Shown here in pieces: positions 15,171 to 21,835 of a stretch of DNA of 64,000 bases. Where the stretch lies: the NCBI GenBank assembly GCA_964438025.1, contig CAYTIK010000001.1, positions 37,585 through 101,584 of the forward strand, given 5' to 3'. Every line of letters begins with the position of its first letter. The stretch's first letter is position 1. Both the position numbers and the translations under genes were made by a program. The notes beneath the pieces were generated by a model that saw only the letters and a list, made by a program, of their open reading frames with translations, did not search any database and was not told the origin of the DNA. This DNA comes from GCA-002790615 sp964438025 (lineage in GTDB: Bacteria; Patescibacteriota; Minisyncoccia; Moranbacterales; UBA2206).

Positions 15171-16256
15171 CTACTTGCCAGATGTTAGTTGTCCGCAAGC
15201 GCCTTGGATGTCAGTGCCGAGACTTTTTCTGATTGTCGTTTTGATACCATTGCGCAAAAGCAGATTTTGAAATTTTTTGATCCTTTGAAAATCCGACGGT
15301 TGGAAACTACCCTTGGTCGTATTGGCGGGAATCAAGTTTATGTGCAAGAGATAACTATCTTTGATGGATTTTAAATAATCAATAAGGCTATCCGCGTCAT
15401 ATGGAGAATCATTGAGACCCTTGAACATCGCGTATTCGATAAAAACTTTTCTCCGGCTTTCTTTAAAATAGCCTTGCAGGGCGTAGCGCAAGTCCCGTAG
15501 ATCGTATTTCCGGCTGACCGGCATATACTTATTCCTTTTTTGCTCGTCGGCAAAGTGGAGAGAGATGGCCAGATTAACTTGCGGAAATTCTTTGACCAGT
15601 TTTTCTATTCCATCGGGAATGCCGGCGGTCGAAACCGAAATACTGCGCGAACCAAAACCGAAAAGTTCCGGATTGATAAGATTTTCGATACTTTTCCTCA
15701 CTTCTCCCCAATTTAAAAACGGTTCGCCCATGCCCATGAAGACGATGTTGTTTAGTTTGTAGTTTGTAGTTGGTAGTTTGTGGTTTGTGCTTTGTGTTTT
15801 GTTTGTGTTTTGGATTTTGTGTTTTTGTGTTTTATTCAGATAATTTTTCCAAAACAAAATTTGGTCCGTGATTTCTTCGGCCGATAAGTTTCTCTGAAAC
15901 CCGCTTTGGCCGGTGGCGCAGAAAGCGCATTTGAGCGAACAGCCAACTTGGCAAGAAAGACACACGGTCCAATTATCAACTTTCGAAAAAATAATTACGG
16001 ATTCAATATATTTTCCGTCGTTAAGTTTTAAAAGCGCCTTGATGGAATCTTTATCTTTGGAGACTAAAACTTTTTCTGTTTCGAAAGACAATATTTTAAC
16101 TTGTTTTTCGAGTTTTTCTCTTAATTCCTTGGAAAAAGTCGTAATTTCGGCAAACGAAATAGCGCTGTCTTTATAGACTGCTTTTTTGACTTGCTCCAGC
16201 CGATACTTTGGCTGATTAGTCTCTTTTAAAATTTTCGCTATTTTTTCAATATTCAT
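15171..16256 (-). CDS. rlmN: 23S rRNA/tRNA adenine-C2 methyltransferase RlmN
   Basis: Radical SAM enzyme methylating C2 of A2503 in 23S rRNA and A37 in some tRNAs. The iron-sulfur motif is CSLKCAFC. NIVFMGMGEPFLN is the GxGEP SAM site. The C-terminal DIQGACGQL carries the cysteine used as methyl carrier. At 361 residues it includes a lysine/asparagine/glutamine-rich insertion of about 27 residues before NIVFMGMGEP, coded by a seven-base repeat at 15752-15835. A degenerate copy of its 3' end lies at 13045-13089. Confidence 0.96.
   Translation of the reverse strand: MNIEKIAKILKETNQPKYRLEQVKKAVYKDSAISFAEITTFSKELREKLEKQVKILSFETEKVLVSKDKDSIKALLKLNDGKYIESVIIFSKVDNWTVCLSCQVGCSLKCAFCATGQSGFQRNLSAEEITDQILFWKNYLNKTQKHKIQNTNKTQSTNHKLPTTNYKLNNIVFMGMGEPFLNWGEVRKSIENLINPELFGFGSRSISVSTAGIPDGIEKLVKEFPQVNLAISLHFADEQKRNKYMPVSRKYDLRDLRYALQGYFKESRRKVFIEYAMFKGLNDSPYDADSLIDYLKSIKDSYLLHINLIPANTTKGSFQPSDFQRIKKFQNLLLRNGIKTTIRKSLGTDIQGACGQLTSGK
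15752..15835. repeat. heptanucleotide repeat tract inside rlmN
   Basis: About eleven imperfect seven-base units of the type TAGTTTG, drifting to TGTTTTG. On the coding strand they encode KTQKHKIQNTNKTQS and similar residues. The tract separates the iron-sulfur motif from the GMGEP strand, where most RlmN proteins have a short loop. Confidence 0.85.
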
Positions 16257-16277
16257 ATTCTAATTTTCTTCATTCCA

Positions 16278-16313
16278 TACTACATTTTATTGCATATGCA
16301 ATGATTTATAGTA
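16278..16313. repeat. 36-bp palindrome, downstream flank of PaaX/Cas2-like gene 1
   Basis: Arms TACTACA and TATAGTA (one mismatch) enclose the perfect core ATTGCATATGCAAT. It ends one base before the stop codon of the 16315-16884 gene. Nearly identical to 16912-16947 in the same orientation. Confidence 0.85.
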
Positions 16314-16314
16314 T

Positions 16315-16884
16315 TTAGTTTAATCTAAAAAAGGATCTTACATTTTGATCATTTTCTATTTCACAAGCAGTTATAATTTTAATTTCTTCTTTGCTTAAAT
16401 TAAAGAAATTTCTTAAAACCCCTGCTTCCTTTTGAAAATCATATGGATAGACCCAAACACTTTTTTGCAATTGAAACAATCCCAATTCTTTGATTTTTCC
16501 TCTTAAATATTCTCTCTTTATATTATCTCTGTTTTTTATATCAAATATTAAAATTCTCCATTTTTTATCCCATCTTTCTGGTTTTTGTATTTTCAAATCA
16601 TCAATTTGATATTTCCCCGCTGCTTTTTTTCCTTCTTTGGTGAGAGAAATATAAATTTGCTTACCTCTATATTCAAATTTTATCATATCCCTTTTTTTCA
16701 AACGATAAAAAGTATCGTAAAATTCTTTCTTCTTTTTCGCGCTGTTTACTTTATAAGAAATACTTTTTATTATTTTCGGAAGCACACGCATGAAAAAATG
16801 CGGATCATTAGCTGAGATAATTATAGCACCCCCAATCAAAAGACTTTTAAAAATTGTTTTAGTTATTTCTTTTTTATTCAACAT
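16315..16884 (-). CDS. PaaX/Cas2-like winged-helix protein, copy 1
   Basis: A 189-residue protein whose family I recognise only by layout. A hydrophobic N-terminal helix (IFKSLLIGGAIIISA) is followed by a winged-helix region (FYDTFYRLKKRDMIKFEYRG, then IYISLTKEGKKAAGKYQID). The C-terminal domain resembles the Cas2-like ferredoxin domain of PaaX repressors: KWRILIFDIKNRDNIKREYL, then LGLFQLQKSVWVYPYDF. The aspartate after the first strand (FDI) matches the Cas2 position. A paralogue with about half of its residues identical is at 45474-46052. Both are bracketed by palindromes of 36 bp. Autoregulation or repeat mobilisation are possible roles. Confidence 0.7.
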   Translation of the reverse strand: MLNKKEITKTIFKSLLIGGAIIISANDPHFFMRVLPKIIKSISYKVNSAKKKKEFYDTFYRLKKRDMIKFEYRGKQIYISLTKEGKKAAGKYQIDDLKIQKPERWDKKWRILIFDIKNRDNIKREYLRGKIKELGLFQLQKSVWVYPYDFQKEAGVLRNFFNLSKEEIKIITACEIENDQNVRSFFRLN

Positions 16885-16911
16885 AATCCAATATATTATT
16901 ACTACTAATTA

Positions 16912-16947
16912 TACTACATTTTATTGCATATGCAATGATTTGTAGTA
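16912..16947. repeat. 36-bp palindrome, upstream flank of PaaX/Cas2-like gene 1
   Basis: Perfect seven-base arms TACTACA and TGTAGTA around the core ATTGCATATGCAAT. It lies 27 bases before the start codon, where a repressor operator would be expected. Direct repeat of 16278-16313, with one base different. Confidence 0.88.
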
Positions 16948-16972
16948 TTGATAAAAAATGCCTTCCCTAAAT

Positions 16973-17006
16973 TAAAAAGGGGGCAGGATCGTCAGACGAC
17001 CTGCCC
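16973..17006 (-). terminator. terminator of the 17017-17409 gene
   Basis: Minus-strand stem GGGCAGGTCGTC with GACGATCCTGCCC, followed by CCTTTTTAATTT. Confidence 0.8.
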
Positions 17007-17016
17007 GCAAGATTCG

Positions 17017-17409
17017 TTAGATTGTTACCTCCCACACATAGCCACACTCCTTACATTTATACCACACATCTTCACTGCCAACTATCTTTTCATTGGCTTT
17101 TCTTTGGAATATTTCCCCGGCTAACTTCCAGCATTTTAAGCAAAGGTACCAGTTTTTTACCAAGGTTTCTCCGGAGAAATCCTGCACTATGTAAACATTT
17201 TTAGGATCGTCAAAAGTCTTGATAAACCCATCCGTTCCTGGGAACTTTGCCCACAAAAGCCCTACTGCTTCTCCCTCGGGTATTTCGATTATTCTCAGCA
17301 CTTCACAGGGAAGCAGAAAGGGTCTGAGAAGCAACTTTTGATATTCCAGAAGAATTGGAAGCAATGGAGCTTTTGGATCAACAACAATTTGAATTCCTTT
17401 CGCAGACAT
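17017..17409 (-). CDS. 130-residue protein with C-terminal zinc ribbon, unknown
   Basis: Not recognised. It has a strong ribosome site (AAGGAGGTG) before the ATG and a clean terminator after the stop, so it is likely a real single-gene transcript. The N-terminal two thirds form a mixed domain (residues about 5-80, VVDPKAPLLPILLEYQKLLL and EGEAVGLLWAKFPGTDGF). The last 45 residues hold CLKCW and CKECGYVW, a four-cysteine zinc ribbon. The ribbon suggests nucleic-acid or protein binding, but nothing more can be said. Confidence 0.6.
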   Translation of the reverse strand: MSAKGIQIVVDPKAPLLPILLEYQKLLLRPFLLPCEVLRIIEIPEGEAVGLLWAKFPGTDGFIKTFDDPKNVYIVQDFSGETLVKNWYLCLKCWKLAGEIFQRKANEKIVGSEDVWYKCKECGYVWEVTI

Positions 17410-17494
17410 AGTTTCACCTCCTTGTTATTTTATTGGATAAGAACTTAAAAAATCTTCCATCAAATCTAGCAGAGCTATGCTAAAAAGTCAATTT

Positions 17495-19324
17495 TTATTC
17501 TACTGTCACACTTTTAGCTAGATTTCTAGGCTTGTCCACATCCAAACATCTAGCTATCCCAACATAGTAAGCAAATAATTGCAAGGGAATGACGGAAAGC
17601 AATGGCGTCAGCATTTCCAAGGTTTTGGGAATATACATGACATCATCCGCCAGTTTCTGAATTTTTTTATCGCCCTTGGTCGCGATGGCGATGATTTTTC
17701 CTCCGCGTGCTTTGAGTTCCTGGAGGCCGCTTAAATTTTTTTCATAGACACTGTCACTCGGAACGATGATTATTGAAGGAAAATTACCATCAATGAGCGC
17801 AATCGGACCATGTTTCATCTCCCCTGATGGATAGCCTTCGGCATGGACATAAGAAATTTCTTTGATTTTCAATGCGCCCTCCAAAGCGATGGGAAAATTA
17901 TATTTTCGTCCGAGATACAGCATATCTTGATACTTGGCGTATTTTTTAGCAATTTTTTTAATGTCTTTATCTTGTTTTAATATTTCTTCGATCAACCGAG
18001 GAATCCTACTCAACTCTGCGGCAATTCTTTTGCCCATTGTCAGCGCCATATCTCTTTGACGTCCTAAAAACAAAGTCAGCAAGACAAAGATTACCAGCTG
18101 TGAAGTAAAGGCTTTAGTCGAAGCCACGCCGATTTCCGGTCCAGCATGATTATAAACTCCAGCATCCGTTTCCCGCGCAATAGTTGAACCGACCGTATTA
18201 ACAATTCCCAATGCCAGTGCACCTTTGTTTTTTCCTTCCCGGATAGCCGCTAAAGTATCGGCGGTTTCACCTGATTGGGAAATGGCAATAATGGCCGTGT
18301 TTTTATCCAGTTGTGTTTTACGATAACGGAATTCGCTGGCATATTCCACTTCCACGGGAATCCCGGCGTACTCTTCCAGCATATACTCGCCGACAAGTCC
18401 CGCGTGATAAGAAGTCCCACAACTGACAATAATAATCCTTTCGATGTTCCGTAATTTTTCGGAAATATCTTTGAGTCCTCCTAACTTAGCCAAACCATCT
18501 TTGACAACCAACCGACCCCTTAATGCATCAGCAATGCTGGTCGGCTGTTCAAAAATTTCCTTGAGCATAAAATGCGCAAAGCCTTGCTTCTCCGCTTTTT
18601 CCAAAGACCAATCCAATTCCGTCGCGTCCTTATTTACCACTTTGTTTTTCGCGTTAAAAATTTCGTAATTCTCCGGCGTGATAACCGCCATTTCCCCATC
18701 TTCCAAAAAAATAACTTTATTGGTATGCCGGATAATCGCCGATGCGTCCGAAGCCACAATATATTCCTCTTTTCCGATGCCTAAAATCAGCGGGCTACCT
18801 AATCTGGCAATAATAATTTTCTGTGGTTCTTTTTTATTGATAATGGCCAAGCCGTAAGTACCCTTGATAACTCTTAGAGTTTTAATGACGGCATTTTTAA
18901 AATCGGTTTTTTTATTGAATTCTTCAATCAAATGCGCGATAACTTCCGTATCCGTTTCAGAAGAAAATTTATGTCCTTTTTTCTCAAGACTATCTTTGAG
19001 TTCTTGATAATTTTCCACTATCCCATTATGCACCAAAAGAATATCTCCCTTGCAATCGGAATGTGGATGAGAATTTTTGTCGCACGGTTTGCCATGAGTC
19101 GCCCAGCGCGTATGGGCGATACCTAAAAAACTGGCAATTTCCTTGCCATTAATTTTCTTTTCCAATTCCGCGATTTTCCCAACTGCCTTAAAAGTAAAGA
19201 TATTTTTTCCTGCAAAAACAGAAATTCCAGCACTGTCATAACCACGATATTCCAACCTCTTTAAGCCTTCAATTAGGATGGGAACGGCTTGTTGTTTGCC
19301 GATATAACCAATAATTCCACACAT
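17495..19324 (-). CDS. glmS: glucosamine-6-phosphate synthase
   Basis: Converts fructose-6-phosphate and glutamine to glucosamine-6-phosphate, the first step to UDP-GlcNAc for peptidoglycan. MCGIIGYIG carries the catalytic Cys2 of the glutaminase domain, with HTRWATHG and GIVENYQELK following. Two SIS sugar-isomerase domains begin near residue 290 (IIVSCGTSYHAG, SQSGETADT). The end AKSVTVE is the conserved C-terminal tail. 609 residues, a full length. Downstream of the yvcK-HAD pair on the same strand. A seven-base repeat precedes the ATG and no ribosome site is visible. Confidence 0.97.
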   Translation of the reverse strand: MCGIIGYIGKQQAVPILIEGLKRLEYRGYDSAGISVFAGKNIFTFKAVGKIAELEKKINGKEIASFLGIAHTRWATHGKPCDKNSHPHSDCKGDILLVHNGIVENYQELKDSLEKKGHKFSSETDTEVIAHLIEEFNKKTDFKNAVIKTLRVIKGTYGLAIINKKEPQKIIIARLGSPLILGIGKEEYIVASDASAIIRHTNKVIFLEDGEMAVITPENYEIFNAKNKVVNKDATELDWSLEKAEKQGFAHFMLKEIFEQPTSIADALRGRLVVKDGLAKLGGLKDISEKLRNIERIIIVSCGTSYHAGLVGEYMLEEYAGIPVEVEYASEFRYRKTQLDKNTAIIAISQSGETADTLAAIREGKNKGALALGIVNTVGSTIARETDAGVYNHAGPEIGVASTKAFTSQLVIFVLLTLFLGRQRDMALTMGKRIAAELSRIPRLIEEILKQDKDIKKIAKKYAKYQDMLYLGRKYNFPIALEGALKIKEISYVHAEGYPSGEMKHGPIALIDGNFPSIIIVPSDSVYEKNLSGLQELKARGGKIIAIATKGDKKIQKLADDVMYIPKTLEMLTPLLSVIPLQLFAYYVGIARCLDVDKPRNLAKSVTVE

Positions 19325-19332
19325 ATTTTTAA

Positions 19333-19367
19333 GAATTACGAATTAGGAATTATGAATTAAGAATAAA
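19333..19367. repeat. heptanucleotide repeat upstream of glmS
   Basis: Units GAATTAC, GAATTAG, GAATTAT, GAATTAA and GAATAAA follow without gaps just upstream of the glmS start. Confidence 0.8.
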
Positions 19368-19409
19368 TTTTTAAAAATATTTGAATTTTTACTGCGGGGC
19401 ACATATATT

Positions 19410-20063
19410 TTATTTATTTCCTTTTATTATTCTCAAAGCTTTCTTTAAATTTTTCGCCGTAAAGTTGCAATAACAGTTTTTTTGGTCCCAATAGCGCCCT
19501 TCTGGTCTTTTGATCAAGATAGTTATTATCTCCGGCAAACATTTTTTTACTTCTTCTATATAATGAACGCGGTCATCCAAAAATAAATATTTTTCTTTTT
19601 TTCTAGAACAATCACTTTTGTTAATAATTTTTTTAATTTCTTGGGATTTAAATATTCTAGAAATTTTAACCACACCAAAAAAGTGGCTGATTCCTGAATT
19701 ATTTATTTTTTTCTTTTGAAAATTAGGATCGCCGTGAGAAATCAAAAAAAGTTCTTTGCGGGAAAAATTTTGAAGAAGCGATTCGACATCAGAAAAAACA
19801 TATTTTCGGGTATCCTTCAGAAGATTTTGAATTTTTCTCTTGAGCGCTATCTCATCGAAAGAAATAATTTTACCGATTTTTTTCAAATGTTCCTCCAAAA
19901 TATAAATTGTTTCCGGAAAATTCTGGTTATTAGGAGGATAATTATAATAATTTCGAGTATAAATATCGTCTGCTATGCCGAATTGAGAAAAAATATTCTG
20001 AAAATCAGCCCTAAAATTCCGAGTATCAAAAAGCACATCGTCGAAATCAATAAAAATTTTCAC
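19410..20063 (-). CDS. HAD-superfamily hydrolase
   Basis: Likely a phosphatase. MKIFIDFDDVLFDT gives motif I (DxD nucleophile and acid/base). LFLISHG is motif II, and YLFLDDRVHYIEEVKK provides the acidic motif IV. 217 residues with a helical cap between motifs I and II. The substrate is unknown. Its start overlaps the yvcK stop by four bases, so it is coupled to yvcK. Confidence 0.85.
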   Translation of the reverse strand: MKIFIDFDDVLFDTRNFRADFQNIFSQFGIADDIYTRNYYNYPPNNQNFPETIYILEEHLKKIGKIISFDEIALKRKIQNLLKDTRKYVFSDVESLLQNFSRKELFLISHGDPNFQKKKINNSGISHFFGVVKISRIFKSQEIKKIINKSDCSRKKEKYLFLDDRVHYIEEVKKCLPEIITILIKRPEGRYWDQKNCYCNFTAKNLKKALRIIKGNK

Positions 20064-21058
20064 CTCGTTAAAATTTTAATGATTATTTTGGCCAACTTCT
20101 CGCCGTCATGGCGGATAAATGACCGATGCCGGGCAATGGCATCCAGCGCGTTGCCCTTTATCTTAACTACTTTTTTACTTAATAAGTCGGCACTAATTAC
20201 TTTAAATTCTTTTTTTTCTTTCCCCCATAAAACCAGCGAGTTTTTTCCTTCTTGTTTCTCATATTTTTTTATCAAATCGACAGTTGGTTTTTTATTATTA
20301 AAGAGAATCCGATTAATTCTATTTTCCCCAATGAGTTTGTTTATTTCTCCGGCATATCTATCCAAGTCAAATCTTTCCGTCTGTCCTTTTTTATTGGTCA
20401 GATTACAGATAAAAATTACTGGTGCCTTAGCTTTTTTAACCGCTACACTAATCCCTTTTATTAAAAGATTGGGCAAAATAGAACCAAAAAAATCTCCTGG
20501 TCCGATAATGATAACATCCGCTTTTTTTATTGCCGAGATAGCTCGCAGGTTTGGTCGTACTTTTGATTTGAGACCAATATTTTTAATCCCAATTCTCCGA
20601 ATTTCTTCATTGCTGTCCAATTCCTTTTCTCCATTAAGAATCTTGCCATTTTTAAGTTTTATCAGCAGACGCATATCGCCTTCTGACACTGGAATAATTT
20701 CTCCGTTAACTTTTAATATTTCTGAAGCAGCAATGATTCCTTTTAAAAAACTTCCATTTGTTTTTTCCAGCGCAGAAAGAAAAAGATTGCCAAAATTATG
20801 TCCTTTCAAATCTCCACTTTCAAACCGATAATTCATCAGTTCCCGCAAATTTTTCGGCGAATTAGATAAAGCTACCAAGCATTGGCGCACATCACCCGGC
20901 GGCAAAACGCCTAACTCATCGCGCAATCTTCCGGTCGAGCCGCCATCGTCCACCATCGAAACAATAGCCGAAATGTTAACTGGATATTTTTTCAGGCCCG
21001 AAAGTAAAGTAAAGCTGCCTGTTCCGCCTCCAATAGTTACAACATTTTTCATTTTCAT
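20060..21058 (-). CDS. yvcK: YvcK/GlmR-type gluconeogenesis and cell-wall regulator
   Basis: CofD-fold protein that binds UDP-sugars; in Bacillus subtilis YvcK (GlmR) stimulates GlmS. The N-terminus NVVTIGGGTGSFTLLSGLK is the nucleotide-binding loop, followed by MVDDGGSTGRLRDELGVLPPGDVRQ, the family signature (given here as adjacent motifs MVDDGGSTG and LPPGDVRQ). VIIGPGDFFGS and LTNKKGQTERF are further conserved blocks. 332 residues. It lies between a nucleotidyltransferase (one-base overlap) and a HAD protein (four-base overlap), with glmS next in line. Confidence 0.93.
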   Translation of the reverse strand: MKMKNVVTIGGGTGSFTLLSGLKKYPVNISAIVSMVDDGGSTGRLRDELGVLPPGDVRQCLVALSNSPKNLRELMNYRFESGDLKGHNFGNLFLSALEKTNGSFLKGIIAASEILKVNGEIIPVSEGDMRLLIKLKNGKILNGEKELDSNEEIRRIGIKNIGLKSKVRPNLRAISAIKKADVIIIGPGDFFGSILPNLLIKGISVAVKKAKAPVIFICNLTNKKGQTERFDLDRYAGEINKLIGENRINRILFNNKKPTVDLIKKYEKQEGKNSLVLWGKEKKEFKVISADLLSKKVVKIKGNALDAIARHRSFIRHDGEKLAKIIIKILTR

Positions 21059-21798
21059 TAAGATTTTTTTCCGGCTACTTTTAAGTTTTTCTTTCCGCTT
21101 TTTTCGATTTTTATGCCGAATTTAGGCAATTCTTGCTCAGCTTTTTCCAAATCTTCCGGATTGCCAATCGGATACCAGGCTCTGGCTTTTACCACTTTAA
21201 TTTTATGGTCTTTAGACATCTGGGCTAAAGTTTGCGGCAAGCCTAACTCCCTGTCACCGGCTTTTTTGGGAATCAAATCATATTCAAAAAATTTCTTGTT
21301 CAAAACAAAGGCGCCCGTATTTACCAATTTGTATTTATTATCTTTAGGGAATTCAATCACTTCAATCATATTTCCCTTTTTATCAGTTTTAATTACTCCG
21401 AAACGGCTAGGATTGTCTACCTTGAAGCCCAGAATTGAAAAATTATGCTTCAACATTTTTTTCAGATCTTGTTTATGGTAAAAATCATCTCCGTTCATCA
21501 CGAAGAATTTATTTTTCAACATTCCCTTGGCCAGATGCAAGGCTCCACCGGTTCCATTAAGCTCTTTTTGGAAAATATATTTTATTTTTTTACCTTTAAA
21601 ACAGCAACCGAAATAATTCATTATGCATTCTCCGTAATAGCCAACAATAAAAATAATCTCATCCACTTCTTTGGGCAAAATATCCAATTTATGTTCCAAA
21701 ATCGGCTTGCCATCAATCTTGACCATTGGCTTAGGAATATTGTCAGTGAGGTGCAACATCCTCTTTCCCCGGCCCGCGGCTAAAATAACTGCTTGCAT
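21058..21798 (-). CDS. sugar-phosphate nucleotidyltransferase
   Basis: Makes an NDP-sugar from sugar-1-phosphate. MQAVILAAGRGKRM is the nucleotide-binding GxGxR loop, KPMVKIDGKPILEH follows with the conserved lysine, and NGDDFYHK contains the metal-binding aspartate. 246 residues, without the hexapeptide-repeat domain of GlmU, so a transferase only. RmlA/GalU-like specificity cannot be decided. First gene of a coupled set with yvcK and the HAD gene, 37 bases after leuS. Confidence 0.9.
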   Translation of the reverse strand: MQAVILAAGRGKRMLHLTDNIPKPMVKIDGKPILEHKLDILPKEVDEIIFIVGYYGECIMNYFGCCFKGKKIKYIFQKELNGTGGALHLAKGMLKNKFFVMNGDDFYHKQDLKKMLKHNFSILGFKVDNPSRFGVIKTDKKGNMIEVIEFPKDNKYKLVNTGAFVLNKKFFEYDLIPKKAGDRELGLPQTLAQMSKDHKIKVVKARAWYPIGNPEDLEKAEQELPKFGIKIEKSGKKNLKVAGKKS

Positions 21799-21835
21799 GA
21801 AAATTAATTAAAAAATGAAAATGAAAAATAAAAAA

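Noticed and set aside
16278..16947. CRISPR array from 36-bp repeats near a Cas2-like gene
   Set aside because: Only two copies exist at each locus and they flank a gene of about 570 bases. There are no spacers of 25-45 bases, no Cas1 and no array in the window.
19390..19400. CTGCGGGGCAC near glmS as a third GIY-YIG element end
   Set aside because: The TTAG part of the terminal repeat is missing and there is no inverted partner within 400 bases.
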